64,000 nt of DNA from Argentina anserina (taxonomy: Eukaryota > Streptophyta > Magnoliopsida > Rosales > Rosaceae): contig NC_065875.1 of NCBI RefSeq assembly GCF_933775445.1, forward strand, positions 744,001 through 808,000, written 5' to 3'. Both the position numbers and the translations under genes were made by a program. Within the stretch, counting starts at the first letter, position 1. Every line of letters begins with the position of its first letter. Below the pieces are notes generated by a model that was not told where the DNA came from, made no database searches, and saw only the letters and a list, made by a program, of their open reading frames with translations. This document shows positions 12,416-23,883 of the stretch, in pieces.

Positions 12416-13449
12416 GGCATAAATGCCAATTTGCACCCCAAACTTGACTGAAATTGTCAATTTCCACCATGAACTTGCATTTGAGTCAATTTACCTTCTA
12501 AACTTGGTAAAAATTGCCGATTTTCACCCCATCCGTTAAATTTAACTGTTTCTATCCAATTTTGCGTCATATGTCATGCATTTAAGGGGTAGTATTGTCA
12601 TTATATATTTATTTATATTGAATAATGAAATAAATTAATAAAATTACTTAAGAGGAACACTTGCTACAATGTTTGTTTTTTCGAAACATGTTATTGATTT
12701 ATATATTTATTATTTTATGTGATATGGTATGTTAAAAGATATTAGAAAAAATATAAATAAATAAATACATTAAAAATTAAAAATAAATGTGTGTTCCGAG
12801 AGAATTACTATTCTACCATTGTGTGTATTGTGTGTGTCTTAGTCTTATTAGGTTTTCTGTTAGAGATAGATTCGCATCTCTGTAATAGATTAGGACTCCG
12901 AATCCTACGGGATTGTGGTTATGTAATGCCTATATATTGGCCTCATTATCAATCAATAAACGGTTACGTTTTGTTCTATTACGTCGTTATTATTCTTGTT
13001 TTGTTCATCCTCCAACAATGTGTACATATAAAAATATATTTATATACAACACACTATATTTGAATGAGTGAGTATATTGAATATATAATTCAAAGTAGGG
13101 TTAAGTAAGTAAAAAAAAGATGGAAGTAAATAATTTGATTAACAAAATAATTCTCATTTTAAAGAATATTTTTATTTATTTTTAAGAAAAATATAAATAT
13201 ATAATGACAATACTACCCCTTAAATGCATGACATGTGACGCAAAATTGGATAGAAACAGTTAAATTTAACGGATGAGGTGCAAATTGGCAAATTTTATCA
13301 AGTTTAGGAGGTAAATTGACTCAAATATAAGTTCGGGGTGTAAATCGGCAATTTTTACCAAGTTTAGGAGGTAAATTGACTCAAATGCAAGTTCGGGGTA
13401 CAAATTGACAATTTCAGTCAAATTTGAGGTGCAAATCGGTATTTATGCC
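12416..13449. mobile_element. MULE-like TIR element with long inverted ends
   Basis: The element begins GGCATAAATGCC and its right end, read in reverse, begins GGCATAAATACC. The inverted arms extend about 190 bases. A perfect 9-bp TSD, GATGGAAAT, flanks it (12407-12415 and 13450-13458), and the uninterrupted site can be seen at about 16710 in the next GLP unit. A 9-bp TSD and long terminal inverted repeats fit a Mutator-like, non-autonomous element. There is no transposase. The right arm contains an extra tandem copy of a roughly 60-bp segment. A Copia-type solo LTR sits inside at 12792-13017. Confidence 0.85.
12792..13017 (+). mobile_element. Solo LTR of a Copia-type element, nested
   Basis: A 226-bp sequence starts TGTTCCGAGAG and ends CTCCAACA, and is flanked by the perfect 5-bp TSD ATGTG (12787-12791 and 13018-13022). 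Its body matches, in reverse orientation, the LTRs of the degenerate Copia element at 18022-22213, including the CGGGATTGTGGTT block and the TATATA segment. No internal retroelement sequence remains, so it is a solo LTR. It inserted after the surrounding MULE-like element. Confidence 0.85.
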
Positions 13450-13458
13450 GATGGAAAT

Positions 13459-14089
13459 TGATAGATCAGTAGGTGCCCTGAAGATACCTCGAAAAAATGC
13501 AGATAAATGGAAACGCAGTATGGTCGTAACACGTGCAAGAGAAACATTGAGAAAATAAACATTTCTGACATCTTTCTCATTCATCTTCAATATATTAATC
13601 TGATACTAACACATTTACGAACCCCAACATCTCCTCTCCACATAAGACCAGTTTGTAGCTAAACAAATTGATAGACAATGACTATATAGATTGCTCAAGT
13701 CTGTCACCTATATGTACGCCACCTAGGTTTCTTGTTGGCACATCAAAACTTGACTAGTAGCATGAGCTTAAAAAATGTTTCCCTAATTGGATATTCTCTT
13801 TATATGTTGAATATTTAAGGCAAGGAGCGGGTCAATTAGCTTGGCTCTCTCAAAAATTGGTACACACAAATTAAGTCTTTACCTGCTTCTGAAATCTGAT
13901 TACCAAGGGGATTAATTATTCGAAGTTACTACCTGCCTCCATAGACAAAGCAAATCAAGACCAGTTCTAATGTATTTCTCTCCCATCTCTTCCATCTATA
14001 AATAGGCATTTGCTCCAGACAATATTTTCATCCACCTCCAATTCTCTCTTATACAAAAACACTTAACATATACGAGTATTGAGATCAAG
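13459..14089 (+). promoter_or_regulatory. Promoter and 5' UTR of the first GLP gene
   Basis: This block is repeated upstream of all GLP copies. Shared landmarks are GGAGCGGGTCAATTAGCT near 13830 and TTATTCGAAGTTACTACCTG near 13916. The TATA box TATAAATA is at 13997-14004, followed by GGCATTTGCTCCAGAC and a roughly 60-base leader. TTGAC cores (possible W-boxes) occur, for example near 13752. Confidence 0.65.
13997..14004 (+). promoter_or_regulatory. TATA box of the first GLP gene
   Basis: TATAAATA lies 86 bases before the ATG and is kept at the same place in the third and fourth GLP genes. Confidence 0.75.
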
Positions 14090-14891
14090 ATGATGAAGGG
14101 TGCTCATTTCCCTGCTGCTGCTGCTGCTTTTGCCCTACTGGCACTGGCTACCATCCACCTTGTCTCTGCCTCTGATCCTAGTTCTCTCCAAGATTTCTGT
14201 GTAGCACTCAAACCCAACGAAACTGCTGGTAGAGACTAGCATCTACTCACTAGTATATGTATATGTTTTCTATATGATTTCTTTTGGTATTTGCATGAAT
14301 GCATGTTCTGATATCGTGTTTTTTTCCATGCATATTGCAGTGTTTGTGAATGGGAAAGTCTGCAAGGACCCTAAGCTTGTAACAGCAAATGATTTCTTCT
14401 TTTTCGGGCTCCAGAATCCCGGAAACACATCAGGTCCGCTTGGTTCCAGGGTCACCCCGGTGAATGTGGAGCAGATAGGAGGACTGAACACTCTTGGTAT
14501 CTCCCTTGCTCGCATAGACTACGCACCATATGGACTTAACCCTCCTCACACCCACCCTCGGGGCTCAGAAATCCTTGTGGTCATGGAAGGCACACTATTG
14601 GTTGGCTTCGTCACATCCAACCCTGAAAACCGCCTCATCACCAAAGTGTTGAACGCGGGAGATGTGTTTGTCTTCCCAGTTGGTCTTATTCACTTCCAGT
14701 TCAACATAGGAAAGGGCAAAGCTGTGGCTTTTGCCGGACTGAGCAGCCAGAACCCAGGTCTCATCATCATAGCTAATAATGTGTTCGGCTCCACACCTCC
14801 AATCAACCTTGATGTTCTCACTAAGGCCTTCCAGGTTGACAACAATGTCGTTCAGTATCTCCAGAAGCAGTTCTGGTATGACAACAATTAA
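14090..14891 (+). CDS. GLP: Germin-like protein 1 (subfamily 1 type), two exons
   Basis: Germin-like proteins are secreted cupins of the cell wall, usually Mn-binding homo-oligomers with superoxide dismutase or related activity and roles in defence. Exons 14090-14228 and 14341-14891 give 229 residues. Residues 1-28 form a signal peptide (Ala/Leu-rich core, ending SAS before [11 protein letters not shown]). C37 and C54 are placed for the conserved disulfide. Germin box 1 has H116, H118 and E123 ([16 protein letters not shown]); box 2 has H164 ([16 protein letters not shown]). These are the four metal ligands. A potential N-glycosylation site, NTS, is at residue 75. The start is doubled (ATGATG). 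It lacks one Gly before box 1 (YGLNPP) that the second and fourth copies keep. Substrate and activity are not readable from sequence. Confidence 0.93.
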
Positions 14892-17350
14892 GAACATCGC
14901 AACATCCTAATAAATGTATTACGTACGATGGCCATATACATCCCATACCATACAACACAAACTTAGTTTGAGTAAAAATAAAATGGTAGTTTCTTATGTA
15001 ATGTGCCTCTTCCGTGATTAGTGGATTAATAGAATTTGATTATTCATCATATATATAGAAGTGTGTTTTGTCTCTAAATTTCTTGTTGTCTAGACAATTC
15101 ATGAAGAAGACTTCGGCTAATATATAGAATTCATTCTCCAATAAACATAGAATTTCTACCAAAGATAATCACATGTAAGGGTTTTCATAAGATTCTCATT
15201 GAATTGAGATGAATGAAATTTCCTAATTGAGACCGCTGTAGATCATGTATTGCTGCTAACTAATAAACTGAGAACACCACACTACCTATCTTTACTATCT
15301 CTTTCCAAGTGCCTGAAAGATTTACATCATACTACTCTAAGGTACTCAAATGCATCCTTTTTTTTGGTCTGAATACTCGATGCATCCCGGAAGTAAAGGA
15401 TATACATGTATGTCAGTATGTGTAATAAAACACAACTAGAGATTAACTTTTTCTACATGTATGTCTGTATGTATTTTAACACTACTAGAGATCAACTTGT
15501 TCTATGAACAAAAACACTTTTCTCATTGATTGTGGTTATCCAAAGCATAATATTAATTTCGGTGAACAAAAATACTTCCATTATCTAGTTAAATCAAGCT
15601 CCATCTACATAGAAGAGTACTACACATTACTTGTGATCTGTCGATCTGAAGTCTTAACAAATTGTTGACTATGAACTTAGTAAATCATAGTAAATGATAT
15701 TGTATGGTTGGTAAAAAAAAAAGGAAAGTTATTTAGAATGGTGTAGAATTCGTTGTTGTCTTAACCAGAGCCAATTTGAGATGTGTGATCTGCAAAGTAC
15801 AAATGCTACAAAATTACATTAATGTGCAACCTATGCAAATGTATATGTCAATATTGGGGCCAGGAGCTAGCCTTCAGGTTATAGTAGTAAACAAACTACA
15901 ATTACCAGAATCTATCATATCAAGTTTTGTTAACAAAGTCATACAAAGAATTAAAGCAATGTAGAGAAGCCTCAGTACCTGATATGCAAATAGGGTACTA
16001 GACTTAGCATGAAGGGAGAGGAAGGAATAGCTGGAAATCATTGGAACGGGAGGTCTAGGAAAGAATGATACCTTTGATGTACTTGATTAATATCCAATTA
16101 AGTATTAAGTGGGTATCCTTTCCATGACCTCCCGCCCAAGATTTCCTGCAATACTCTCTCTCCCCCTCTGTTCTAGTTACTTCATTTCTACCCATCCTCG
16201 ATCTCATTCTTTATAAATGAGTTGTGAATGAAACTGGTATTATCATTGTATATATACTACTACTATGCAGAGGGTTTGTGACAGTTGGGAAAGTCAAAGC
16301 AATTTGCTGGATTATAAATTACAAAGGACTTCTCAGTTTCTCTGTAGGAAGTAGGAACTGATTTTTACTGTTCAAACACAAATTCGGTGTGCCTCATTTT
16401 CAGTCTCAAGAGTTTCTCTATTTAATATGGGAATCCTAAGTTTGGGTATCTTTTCTTTTTGACCCCTAAATCAACATTTTCACACAGACGAAACCTAGTG
16501 GTAACATCAACAATATGTCGAAATATCCTGAGTATATGATCTTCATTATTCTGTGATAATAGTCATAATACTCATCTATCATTGTTCATTCAAAATGTGG
16601 TCAACGTGTTTGAATTCTCTTGTCCACTTACTATGTGCCACCAGAAGATGCAGACTTTTATTTATGCTGCTTCTGTTTGCAGAAGTTCATAAATACTCTT
16701 TAAGTAATGGAAGTTGATAGATCAGTGCCATGAAGATACCGAGAAAAAAAAAAACTAAATATGGAAACGCAGTATGAATAAACAAATGCAAGAGACACAT
16801 TGGCACCTTAAAAAATTTATGTGATGACAACAGCTTTCTCTATTGAAAATTACCAAGCTGATATTAACAAGTATGAACCACAACAGCTCCCCTCCATGTA
16901 GCTAAAAATGGATAGGGAGTGACTATAGAGACTGCTCAAGTTCTGTTGACTGTGACAAATGTTCACCGGCTAACTTGATTATTTCTTGCTCCTTCACTCT
17001 TCTCATGTAGCTTCAGAGATGTAGAGTCACAATTAGCCTCTGTTCACACTTGATTAACTTGACTAGTAGCAGCTCAAACTTAAAAAATGTTTCCTAAACG
17101 GATATACTCTTTAGAAATATGTTACTATTTTTAAGACAAGGAGCGGGTCAATTAGCTTGGCTCTCAAGAATTGGTACATACAAATTAAGTATTTACCTGC
17201 ATCTGAATACCAAGGGAGTTAATTATTCGAAGTTACTACCTGCTTCCATAGACATGGCAAATCCAAGACCAGTTCATATGAAATTCTATCCTTCTCTTCC
17301 ATAGGCATTTGCTCCGGACAATATTTTTCATCCACCTCCAATTCTCACTT
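14892..17350 (+). repeat. GLP unit A 3' flank and unit B promoter remnant
   Basis: After the stop codon this block carries the 3' UTR and intergenic part of the GLP unit. It is closely matched by 42075-43700 and 56237-57900, and partly by 27010-28950. An inverted repeat lies at 16048-16136. From about 16980 to 17350 it turns into a GLP promoter (GGAGCGGGTCAATTAGCTTG near 17141). This promoter has lost its TATA box: CTTCCATAGGCATTTGC stands where the others read CTTCCATCTATAAATAGGC. It belonged to the broken GLP copy that resumes at 22337. Confidence 0.7.
16048..16136. repeat. Imperfect inverted repeat (hairpin), unit B
   Basis: The left arm GGGAGGTCTAGGAAAG with ATACC pairs with the right arm GGTATCCTTTCCATGACCTCCC. 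The loop is about 45 bases. It matches the hairpins at 11784, 27941 and 43341. Confidence 0.65.
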
Positions 17351-17888
17351 GAGCACTGTTAGGGCGTCATAATATGACGTCAGATTCGGCGCTACAATCA
17401 TATGTGGCATGCCACATAATCGTGTCATGTAAGTAATTAAAAAAGTCATAAAATGTCATTTTTAATTAAAAAGACAATATTATCATTGTTTAATATTTAT
17501 TCATTATGATTATTAAATTAAGAAATATTTTCGTTTAATAAAAAAAGAAAATATTTCATGGACATAATTCGGATACCATATTTAGTAAATAAAAATTAAA
17601 CTCTAGACGATTTAGTTACCTTATTACATTTATTCAAAAATTATTTTACGATATTTGTTCAAAAAGTTACCTTACAAGTAATGAAAATAAGATTATAATC
17701 TTATGACAATTTATTAGATTTTATGGGACATGTATGGTAACAAATTATTTTTTCCATGTATTTGAATTTATGAAAAAGCTCTTACAAAATTATTTAGAAC
17801 GAAATAGTTTTATTTTAAAACATTTTTCACACAAACACGTCTATATTTTACACTGATGGAATAATTTTATTTTGAAAATATATTTTAC

Positions 17889-17946
17889 GCGCGCGTGCGC
17901 GCGCACACACACACGTATATATATATATATGTATATATACACACAC
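17889..17946. repeat. Alternating CG / CA / TA tract
   Basis: An uninterrupted alternating purine-pyrimidine run passes from GCGC through CACACA and TATATA to CACACA. It is a microsatellite with Z-DNA-forming potential, inside the TIR element. Confidence 0.8.
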
Positions 17947-18021
17947 AAGCATACTTTCATAAATATAAAAAAAATTAATTACATTTTGAAAGCATTATTG
18001 TCCTGAAAAAATAAAAATAAA

Positions 18022-18213
18022 TGATAGATGATGCATAATGAAATAACTGTATCTTTATTGAATGATATGTGGGCCTATATATAGGTATTACAAAACCACA
18101 ATCCCGTAGGATTCGGAGTTATAATTTATTACAGAGATGCTAATCTATCTTTAACAACAAACCCAACAAGGCTAAAACACACACAAATGTAGAATAGTAA
18201 TTGTCCCGGAATA
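18022..18213 (-). repeat. 3' LTR of the Copia element
   Basis: On the minus strand it ends ATCTATCA next to the TSD ATAAA. It shares CACAATCCCGTAGGATTCGG with the solo LTR at 12792-13017, read on the opposite strand. It has diverged visibly from its partner at 22029-22213. Confidence 0.8.
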
Positions 18214-18398
18214 CTCTACATTGTGTTGCATGCCTAGGTTACATGGTGTACAACGTGGCCTTGGTAAAAACCTTGTCAAGCAAAACAAAAACCTCTTGGG
18301 TAAAACAAAGGCTTGATCGAAGGGAAAAAGAGCACAACGCACCAACTACTTAATGATTTTAACATGTGATGTAGACTCCCCCAGAAGTCTACCAAACT

Positions 18399-21313
18399 TT
18401 AAAGTTCTAATAAGCGACGCATGCCAATGCGCTTCACATGTTTCACAAAAGTAGATTTAGACAAAGACTTAGTGAACAAATCCGCAACATTGGATTCTGA
18501 ACTCACTTGATTGATCTGAACATTCAAGAACTTCTGTTGTTGAACATTGTAGAAGAACTTGGCCGAAATATACTTGTTGTTGTCTCCCTTGATGAAACCT
18601 AACTTAGTCTGCTCTTTGCAAGCAATATTATCTTCATAAATGCACATAGGTTGATCAGTTGTAGAGACTAATCCACAAGAATCACGAATCTGATGAACGA
18701 GTGACCGTAGCCAAATACATTCTTTAACTACTTCATGGAGAGCAATGATCTTCGCATGATTCGAAGAAATAGCAACAAGAGATTGCTTCGTGGATCTCCA
18801 AGATATCGTTGTATTCCCAATGATAAATACATAACCGGTTTGAGAACGAGCCTTGTGAGGGTCAGAGACTTACCCTACGTTGGTATAACCAACTAATGAG
18901 TTGTTTGGAGTCTTTGCATCGGGGGAAGGAGCAAGACGAGACCGAATAATGCTCTCGGCACAGTGGTTTGCTCCCAGGTCGTGGCTGCTTGTGGCGCCGG
19001 TGTGAGGTGGCACGGCCATGGTGTTCTCTCTGTTGTAAGGATAGAACAATCTCATGTCAAGGGAACCTTTCAAGTATCGAAACAAGTGCTTGATACCATT
19101 CCAATGATGTAGCGTAGGCGCAGAGCTAAATCTAGCTAATAAGTTCACTGTGAAATATATGTCTGGTCTAGTGCATTGAGCAAGATACAATAGTGCCCCA
19201 ATTGCACTAAAATATGGAACTTTAGGACCAAGAACTTCTTCATTATCCTTTTTAAGACGGAATGGATCATTCTTGATATCTAGACTTCGGACGACCATGG
19301 GAGTAGACAATGGAATGCATAGATCCATATTGAAACGTTGAAGCATTTTCTGCGTGTAATTCGACTGGTGGACTAAGATGTTGTCGACCCTCTGCACAAG
19401 CTCAAGGCCGATATAAAATTTCGTCCTCCCTAGATCTTTCATCTCAAATTCTTACTTTATATGAGACACATTCTCTTCAATCTCATCAAGAGTACCAATT
19501 ATGTTCATGTCATCAACGTAGACTGTAACGATGAGGAATCCAAAATTTATCTTTTGTATGAACACGCATGGGCATAGTTCATCATTCTTATAACCTCTCT
19601 CTTTCAAGTACTTGTGCAACCGATTGTACCACATTCTTCTAGATTGCTTCAACCCGTACAACGAATGATGTAATTTGACTACATGAGCACTCTGTGGTAT
19701 GGGAGGCACTTGATGGAGGTAAAAGTAGTCCCTCTGGAGCTTTCATGTATATTTCTGCGTCAAGATCCGAATAGAGATAAGTTGTGACCACATCCATAAG
19801 CTGCATGTTTAGTCTTTCGGACACTACCAAACTAATGAGGTAGCGGAAGGAAATGATGTCCATAACAGGAGAATAAGTCTCTTCATAGTCAATTCTAGGT
19901 CGTTGTGAGAATCCTTGCGCCACGAGTCTTGCCTTATAATGTATGATCCTGTTCATCTCATTACGCTTATGAACAAAGACCCATTTATGTCCAACTAGTT
20001 TGACATCTCTTGGAGTCAATTCAACATTTTTGAAGACTTCTCTCTTCATTAATGAGTCAAGTTATGCTTGGATTGCTTCCTTCCACTTCGGCCAATCTGC
20101 TATGCATTTGCATTCAGCTACAGAGCGAGATTCAACGTTGTCTTCAGATATGATCTCATGTGCGACGGAATAAGCGAAAACGTCATCAATGCATGTAGTG
20201 GCTCAGTTTTGGACCAATTGCTCACTTATGTAGTTCACTAAGGTTCCATAGCGTCCCACGGTAACACTTGAGTTGATTCATGGACATAGGTGTAATTAGA
20301 GACAACTTCATACGATGGAGATGCATTGTTGATGATGCATTGTGCCTTGCTCATTCGCTACTTTCTAGGCTTTAAATCCTTAGAGTTTATTGCTCTCCCC
20401 CTTTTTCTTTAAGGAGCCGAGACCACTGTCAGGGACGGTGCCAACGTTGCTAGGTCCAGGAGCTTGTCTTTCACTCCCGTATTTTGGGACATCCAACCGT
20501 GCCGGTACATTTGGAGCGGGTATTTTTGATCTCGTCACTTTAGCAATATCTACAAAGCTGCGGGCATCGAATCCGCGACTTTCTGGAGGTCGATAATGCG
20601 TTGCCTTCTAACTCACTTTGAGCAGTGCGGGGATCATAATGAGACATAGTGGGGACACACCACGTCAATTCCTGACGTTCATTTGGAATGATAACATTCC
20701 CATCTCCCCCAAACGACGGGAAACATGTTTCATCAAAGTGACAATCTGCAAATCTTGCAGTAAAGAGATCTCCGGTGGTTGGTTCTACGTAGCGGACAAT
20801 CGTTGGGGAATTATAGGCAACATATATACCTAACCGTCTCTGAGGAAACATTTTAGTACGCAGTGGAGGTGTAATAGGCACATAGACGGTGCAACCAAAT
20901 ATGCATAAGTGTGAAATATTGGGTTCGTAACCAGTTATCATCTGGTATACACTAAGCGCTTGGTTAGCCGTGGGTCTGAAACGAATAAGTGTCGCTACAT
21001 GCAATACTCCATATCCCCATGCAGAGACCGGCATGTTAGTACCCATAACCATAGCCCGAGCAACAAGCTGAATACGCTTGATGGTAGCCTCTGCTAGACC
21101 GTTATGTGAATGAACTTAAGGAACAAGATGTTCAACTTCGATCCCAATAGACATGCAGTAATCATCAAAAGTTTTGGAGGTGAATTCTCCAGCATTATCC
21201 AAATAAATGGATTTGATATGATAGTCAGGGTGGTGAGCCCTAAGTTTGATGATCTCAGCTAATAACTTAGCAACTGCAGCATCCGTGTGGAGAGCAAAGC
21301 GACATGTGACCAA
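18399..21313 (-). pseudogene. Copia pol remnant (integrase, RT, RNase H), broken
   Basis: The polyprotein is split into at least six open pieces by stops and frameshifts. From 21313 down to about 20540 is integrase (YLDNAGEFTSKTFDDYC, then a C-terminal part with GYEPNISHLCIFGC). From about 20049 to 18870 is reverse transcriptase (VGHKWVFVHKRN, KARLVAQGFSQ, the active-site block YVDDMNIIG near 19500, and LLYLAQCTRPDI). From 18647 to 18399 is the end of RNase H (DNIACKEQTKLGFIKG, NVADLFTKSLSK). Family placement is clear from these Copia-specific motifs. It cannot make a working protein. Confidence 0.88.
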
Positions 21314-22028
21314 CGTATCAATGCATCAACGAATACAGAATCGATTAGATTCAAGTATAACAAGAATTAGAAGGGGTGACATATATGGTCACAAGAAAAA
21401 TCTATGCAAACGACGATACTCACGATTGCACCCAAAATAGTGGTGCACTCAGGCGACCACACGAAATTGATTAATTTCCTTTTCAAAACAATCGTGACTC
21501 CTCTAGGACCGTCACACGAAAAACATCGACCAAAGAGAAGAGTGGCGAGTTCCCTCGTTTGGTCTCATCCGCGGTATAAGAACGGTGGGAGATTGAAGTA
21601 AGGCGAATATTGCCCGATATAATATATCTATATGTTCAAAAACGGGAACGTTAATGAAAAATTACCTTTAAAGGTGTGGAAAAGACAGGAGTAGCTTCTC
21701 TTGAGTGAAGACTTTGCTTGTTAAGTTCACGTTGATTGCGTGAATATGCTGGAGGAGCAATCTTGAATGCTTTGATGCGGGGTCTTACGGGGCAAAAAAT
21801 CGATTTTGTGGGGCGAATGCAGATGAGGCCCTACAGAGCTGTGGGGCTGCGAGGGTCTTCACCGACTGCAGGAGTGACAGGCGGGGCTGCGGGCAGGGAC
21901 TGTCGCCAACGAGGAGCATAAACGGGAAGGTTGTCAGAAGCCAGAGACAAGGGCAGCCGGCGGAAGAAAAAAAAAAGATTTATAGGGCTCTAAAAGTTCA
22001 GGGTTTTAGAGTAAAGTGCGTAATAATG

Positions 22029-22213
22029 TGATGCATGATGAAATAACTGTATCTTTATTGAATGATATGAGACCCTATATATAGACATTATAAAACTACA
22101 ATCCCGTATGATTCAGAGTCATAATCTATTACATAGATGTTAATCTATCTCTAACAGGAAACCTAATAAGGCTAAGACACACACAATGGTGGAATAGTGA
22201 TTCTCCCGGAACA
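22029..22213 (-). repeat. 5' LTR of the Copia element
   Basis: Read on the minus strand it starts TGTTCCGGGAGAATC, matching the start of the solo LTR at 12792. The inner boundary is approximate (GTGATGCATGATG at about 22028-22040). Confidence 0.75.
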
Positions 22214-22336
22214 ATAAAGAAAAAAAATTACATTTTATAATAATTTAGAGTCATTAAATTAACATGGATATGATTGTCTTTCAATTTAAAAATGACATTT
22301 TGTCATTATTTTAATTATTGATGTAACAAAATTATT

Positions 22337-22602
22337 GAATGGGAAAGTCTGCAAGGACCCAAAGCTTGTAACAACAGATGTTTTCTTCTTGTCCGGCCTC
22401 CAGATTCCCCGAAACACATCAAATCCAGTTTGTTCCAAGGTCACCCCGGCAAATGTGGAGCAAATAGAAGGGCTGAACACTCCTGGTATCTCCCTTGCTC
22501 GCATAGACTATGCACCTTATGGCGGACTAAACCCTCCAAGGTCACCCCGGCAAATGTGGAGCAAATAGAAGGCCTCAGAAATCCTTGTGGTCATAGAAGG
22601 CA
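22337..22602 (+). pseudogene. Broken germin-like protein copy (part of exon 2)
   Basis: This is the remains of a fifth GLP gene. Bases 22337-22537 match the start of exon 2 of the intact copies ([11 protein letters not shown] to APYGGLNPP). A 35-bp direct duplication follows: 22437-22471 is repeated at 22538-22572. It replaces the bases that should encode the two box-1 histidines. The copy then rejoins exon 2 (SEILVV-like) and stops matching at about 22602. Exon 1, the intron, box 2 and the C-terminus are gone. Its promoter remnant is at 16980-17350 and its 3' flank restarts at about 27010, so insertions split the copy on both sides. Confidence 0.88.
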
Positions 22603-22955
22603 TTTATTACATTCTTTTTTCTACTTTTTCTTTTTCCCCCTAGTAGGAAAATTTCTATTAGCATTTATTACCTAAGCTGCATGGAATCGGGTACGGGTAC
22701 GTGAAAGCGAAGCGTTTGGAAACGCAGAAGCGTTTTTTTCGATTTATTTTGGAAGTGGGTGCGTATTGGAAACGTTTAAATAAAATAATATATATATAAT
22801 ATATTTAACAAATATGAAATATCACAATAAATTCAAAGTTATTATCTCAATACTTTTATGTTCAAGATTGAAATAGTCTCATATACTCTCTCATACAACT
22901 TAAATGCAAATAATTTAATCTTAAACAACACAAATATAATTAAAGACAATTATAC

Positions 22956-23306
22956 TCAAAGATTAGGGATATCATCTACATTCTCATTGTCCTCAACACC
23001 AGCAAACAAAACGGCCTCCAACTCAGGTTCGTCAAGAGATAGATCCTCAAACTCAAGCCTCCTAAGATTAGTCTCATCCAATGAATCAAATTGATCACCT
23101 TCAATATCCCACATTTGCTCCGGACCATCTTTGTAAGATTGACTCTTTCAAGATAAGAGACGAAGATTTGGTGTTACATCTTCCGCTCTTTGTGGAGCAA
23201 TCTTATTAACATACATCCACAAAGGAGCTTTATCATCCACATTGGATGGTTCAGCCGAATTTACACTACTTTCAGAACTATGTAAAGGCGTAGTAGATTG
23301 ACTCAT
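22956..23306 (-). pseudogene. hAT transposase with the middle deleted
   Basis: Read on the minus strand, the frame opens with MSQSTTPLHSSESS and NVDDKAPLWMYVNKI, the usual N-terminus just before a BED zinc finger. It then jumps to an acidic C-terminal tail (LDEPELEAVLFAG, NVDDIPNL, stop). Both halves are in the same frame, separated by one stop codon at 23148-23150. The BED finger, the catalytic core and the dimerisation domain, more than 500 residues, are absent. This is the typical outcome of internal gap-repair deletion in hAT elements. Confidence 0.72.
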
Positions 23307-23883
23307 TTCTACAAAAAAAAAAAAACAGACGCATAACCAAGTAAATTCAATTCTCAACTAAATGAATTAAAACACTTTAACCACCCAATTTTTAAGTAAA
23401 TTCATTAAACTATTTAACCCAATGCTCAGTACTATAGAGTTAGCAAAGAAACAAGAGTTATTTCTAGTGACACAAACCTCTCATTTCAAACTAACAATAT
23501 CAAAACAGACCAAAAACATCACTAGTACCTCAGTCTTGTGCACGTTAGTCAGATTGCAAGCCTCAAAACATCTCGATCGGAGTTTCTAATCGAAAAACAT
23601 TGTTCAGCAAACTTGTTCGCCCTTGTCTCTTCTAAAACATGTAAAACAATCAGCACAATCACATCAGTATTGAAGTTTGTAGATCATTATAAGCAGAAAC
23701 TTCCTAGAAAACAACATTATGCGAATTTAAGAACTAGAAAGAGAAACAATGACTAGCTAAAACTGCCCAGAAAGCTTATTTTGGGGGAAGCCATCTTAAC
23801 TGGGTAATCTATTGATTTCTTACAACATAACTAAACCCACATTTCATCTTTATCAGTACCTAATTAGTACTTAAACAGTTAAA

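Larger units (their letters stand above)
18022..22213 (-). mobile_element. Degenerate Copia LTR retrotransposon
   Basis: The 4192-bp element lies on the minus strand, flanked by the 5-bp TSD ATAAA (18017-18021 and 22214-22218). LTRs of about 190 bp are at 22029-22213 (5') and 18022-18213 (3'). They differ at many positions and match the solo LTR at 12792-13017. Between them, in order on the minus strand, come integrase, reverse transcriptase and RNase H remains. There is no recognisable gag or protease and no clear primer-binding site, so the element is old and internally deleted. A run CCCCC near 18378 marks the polypurine tract on the other strand. It is nested in a TIR element. Confidence 0.88.
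17351..22335. mobile_element. TIR element (right end truncated) carrying a nested Copia
   Basis: The left part includes a palindrome (TGTGGCATGCCACA, about 17404-17418) and a block reading GTCATAAAATGTCATTTTTA. The right part (about 22265-22325) carries the same block inverted (AAAATGACATTTTGTCAT). The two sides therefore form terminal inverted repeats of a DNA element about 0.8 kb long before the Copia inserted at 18022. The outermost right end seems to be missing where GLP sequence resumes near 22337. No transposase is seen. The left limit, near 17350, is judged from the break in GLP promoter similarity. Confidence 0.6.

Noticed and set aside
14595..14897. Minus-strand open frames over the GLP exons (also at 32694, 44919, 58550)
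   Set aside because: They mirror the coding strand of real GLP exons and are repeated only because the exons are.
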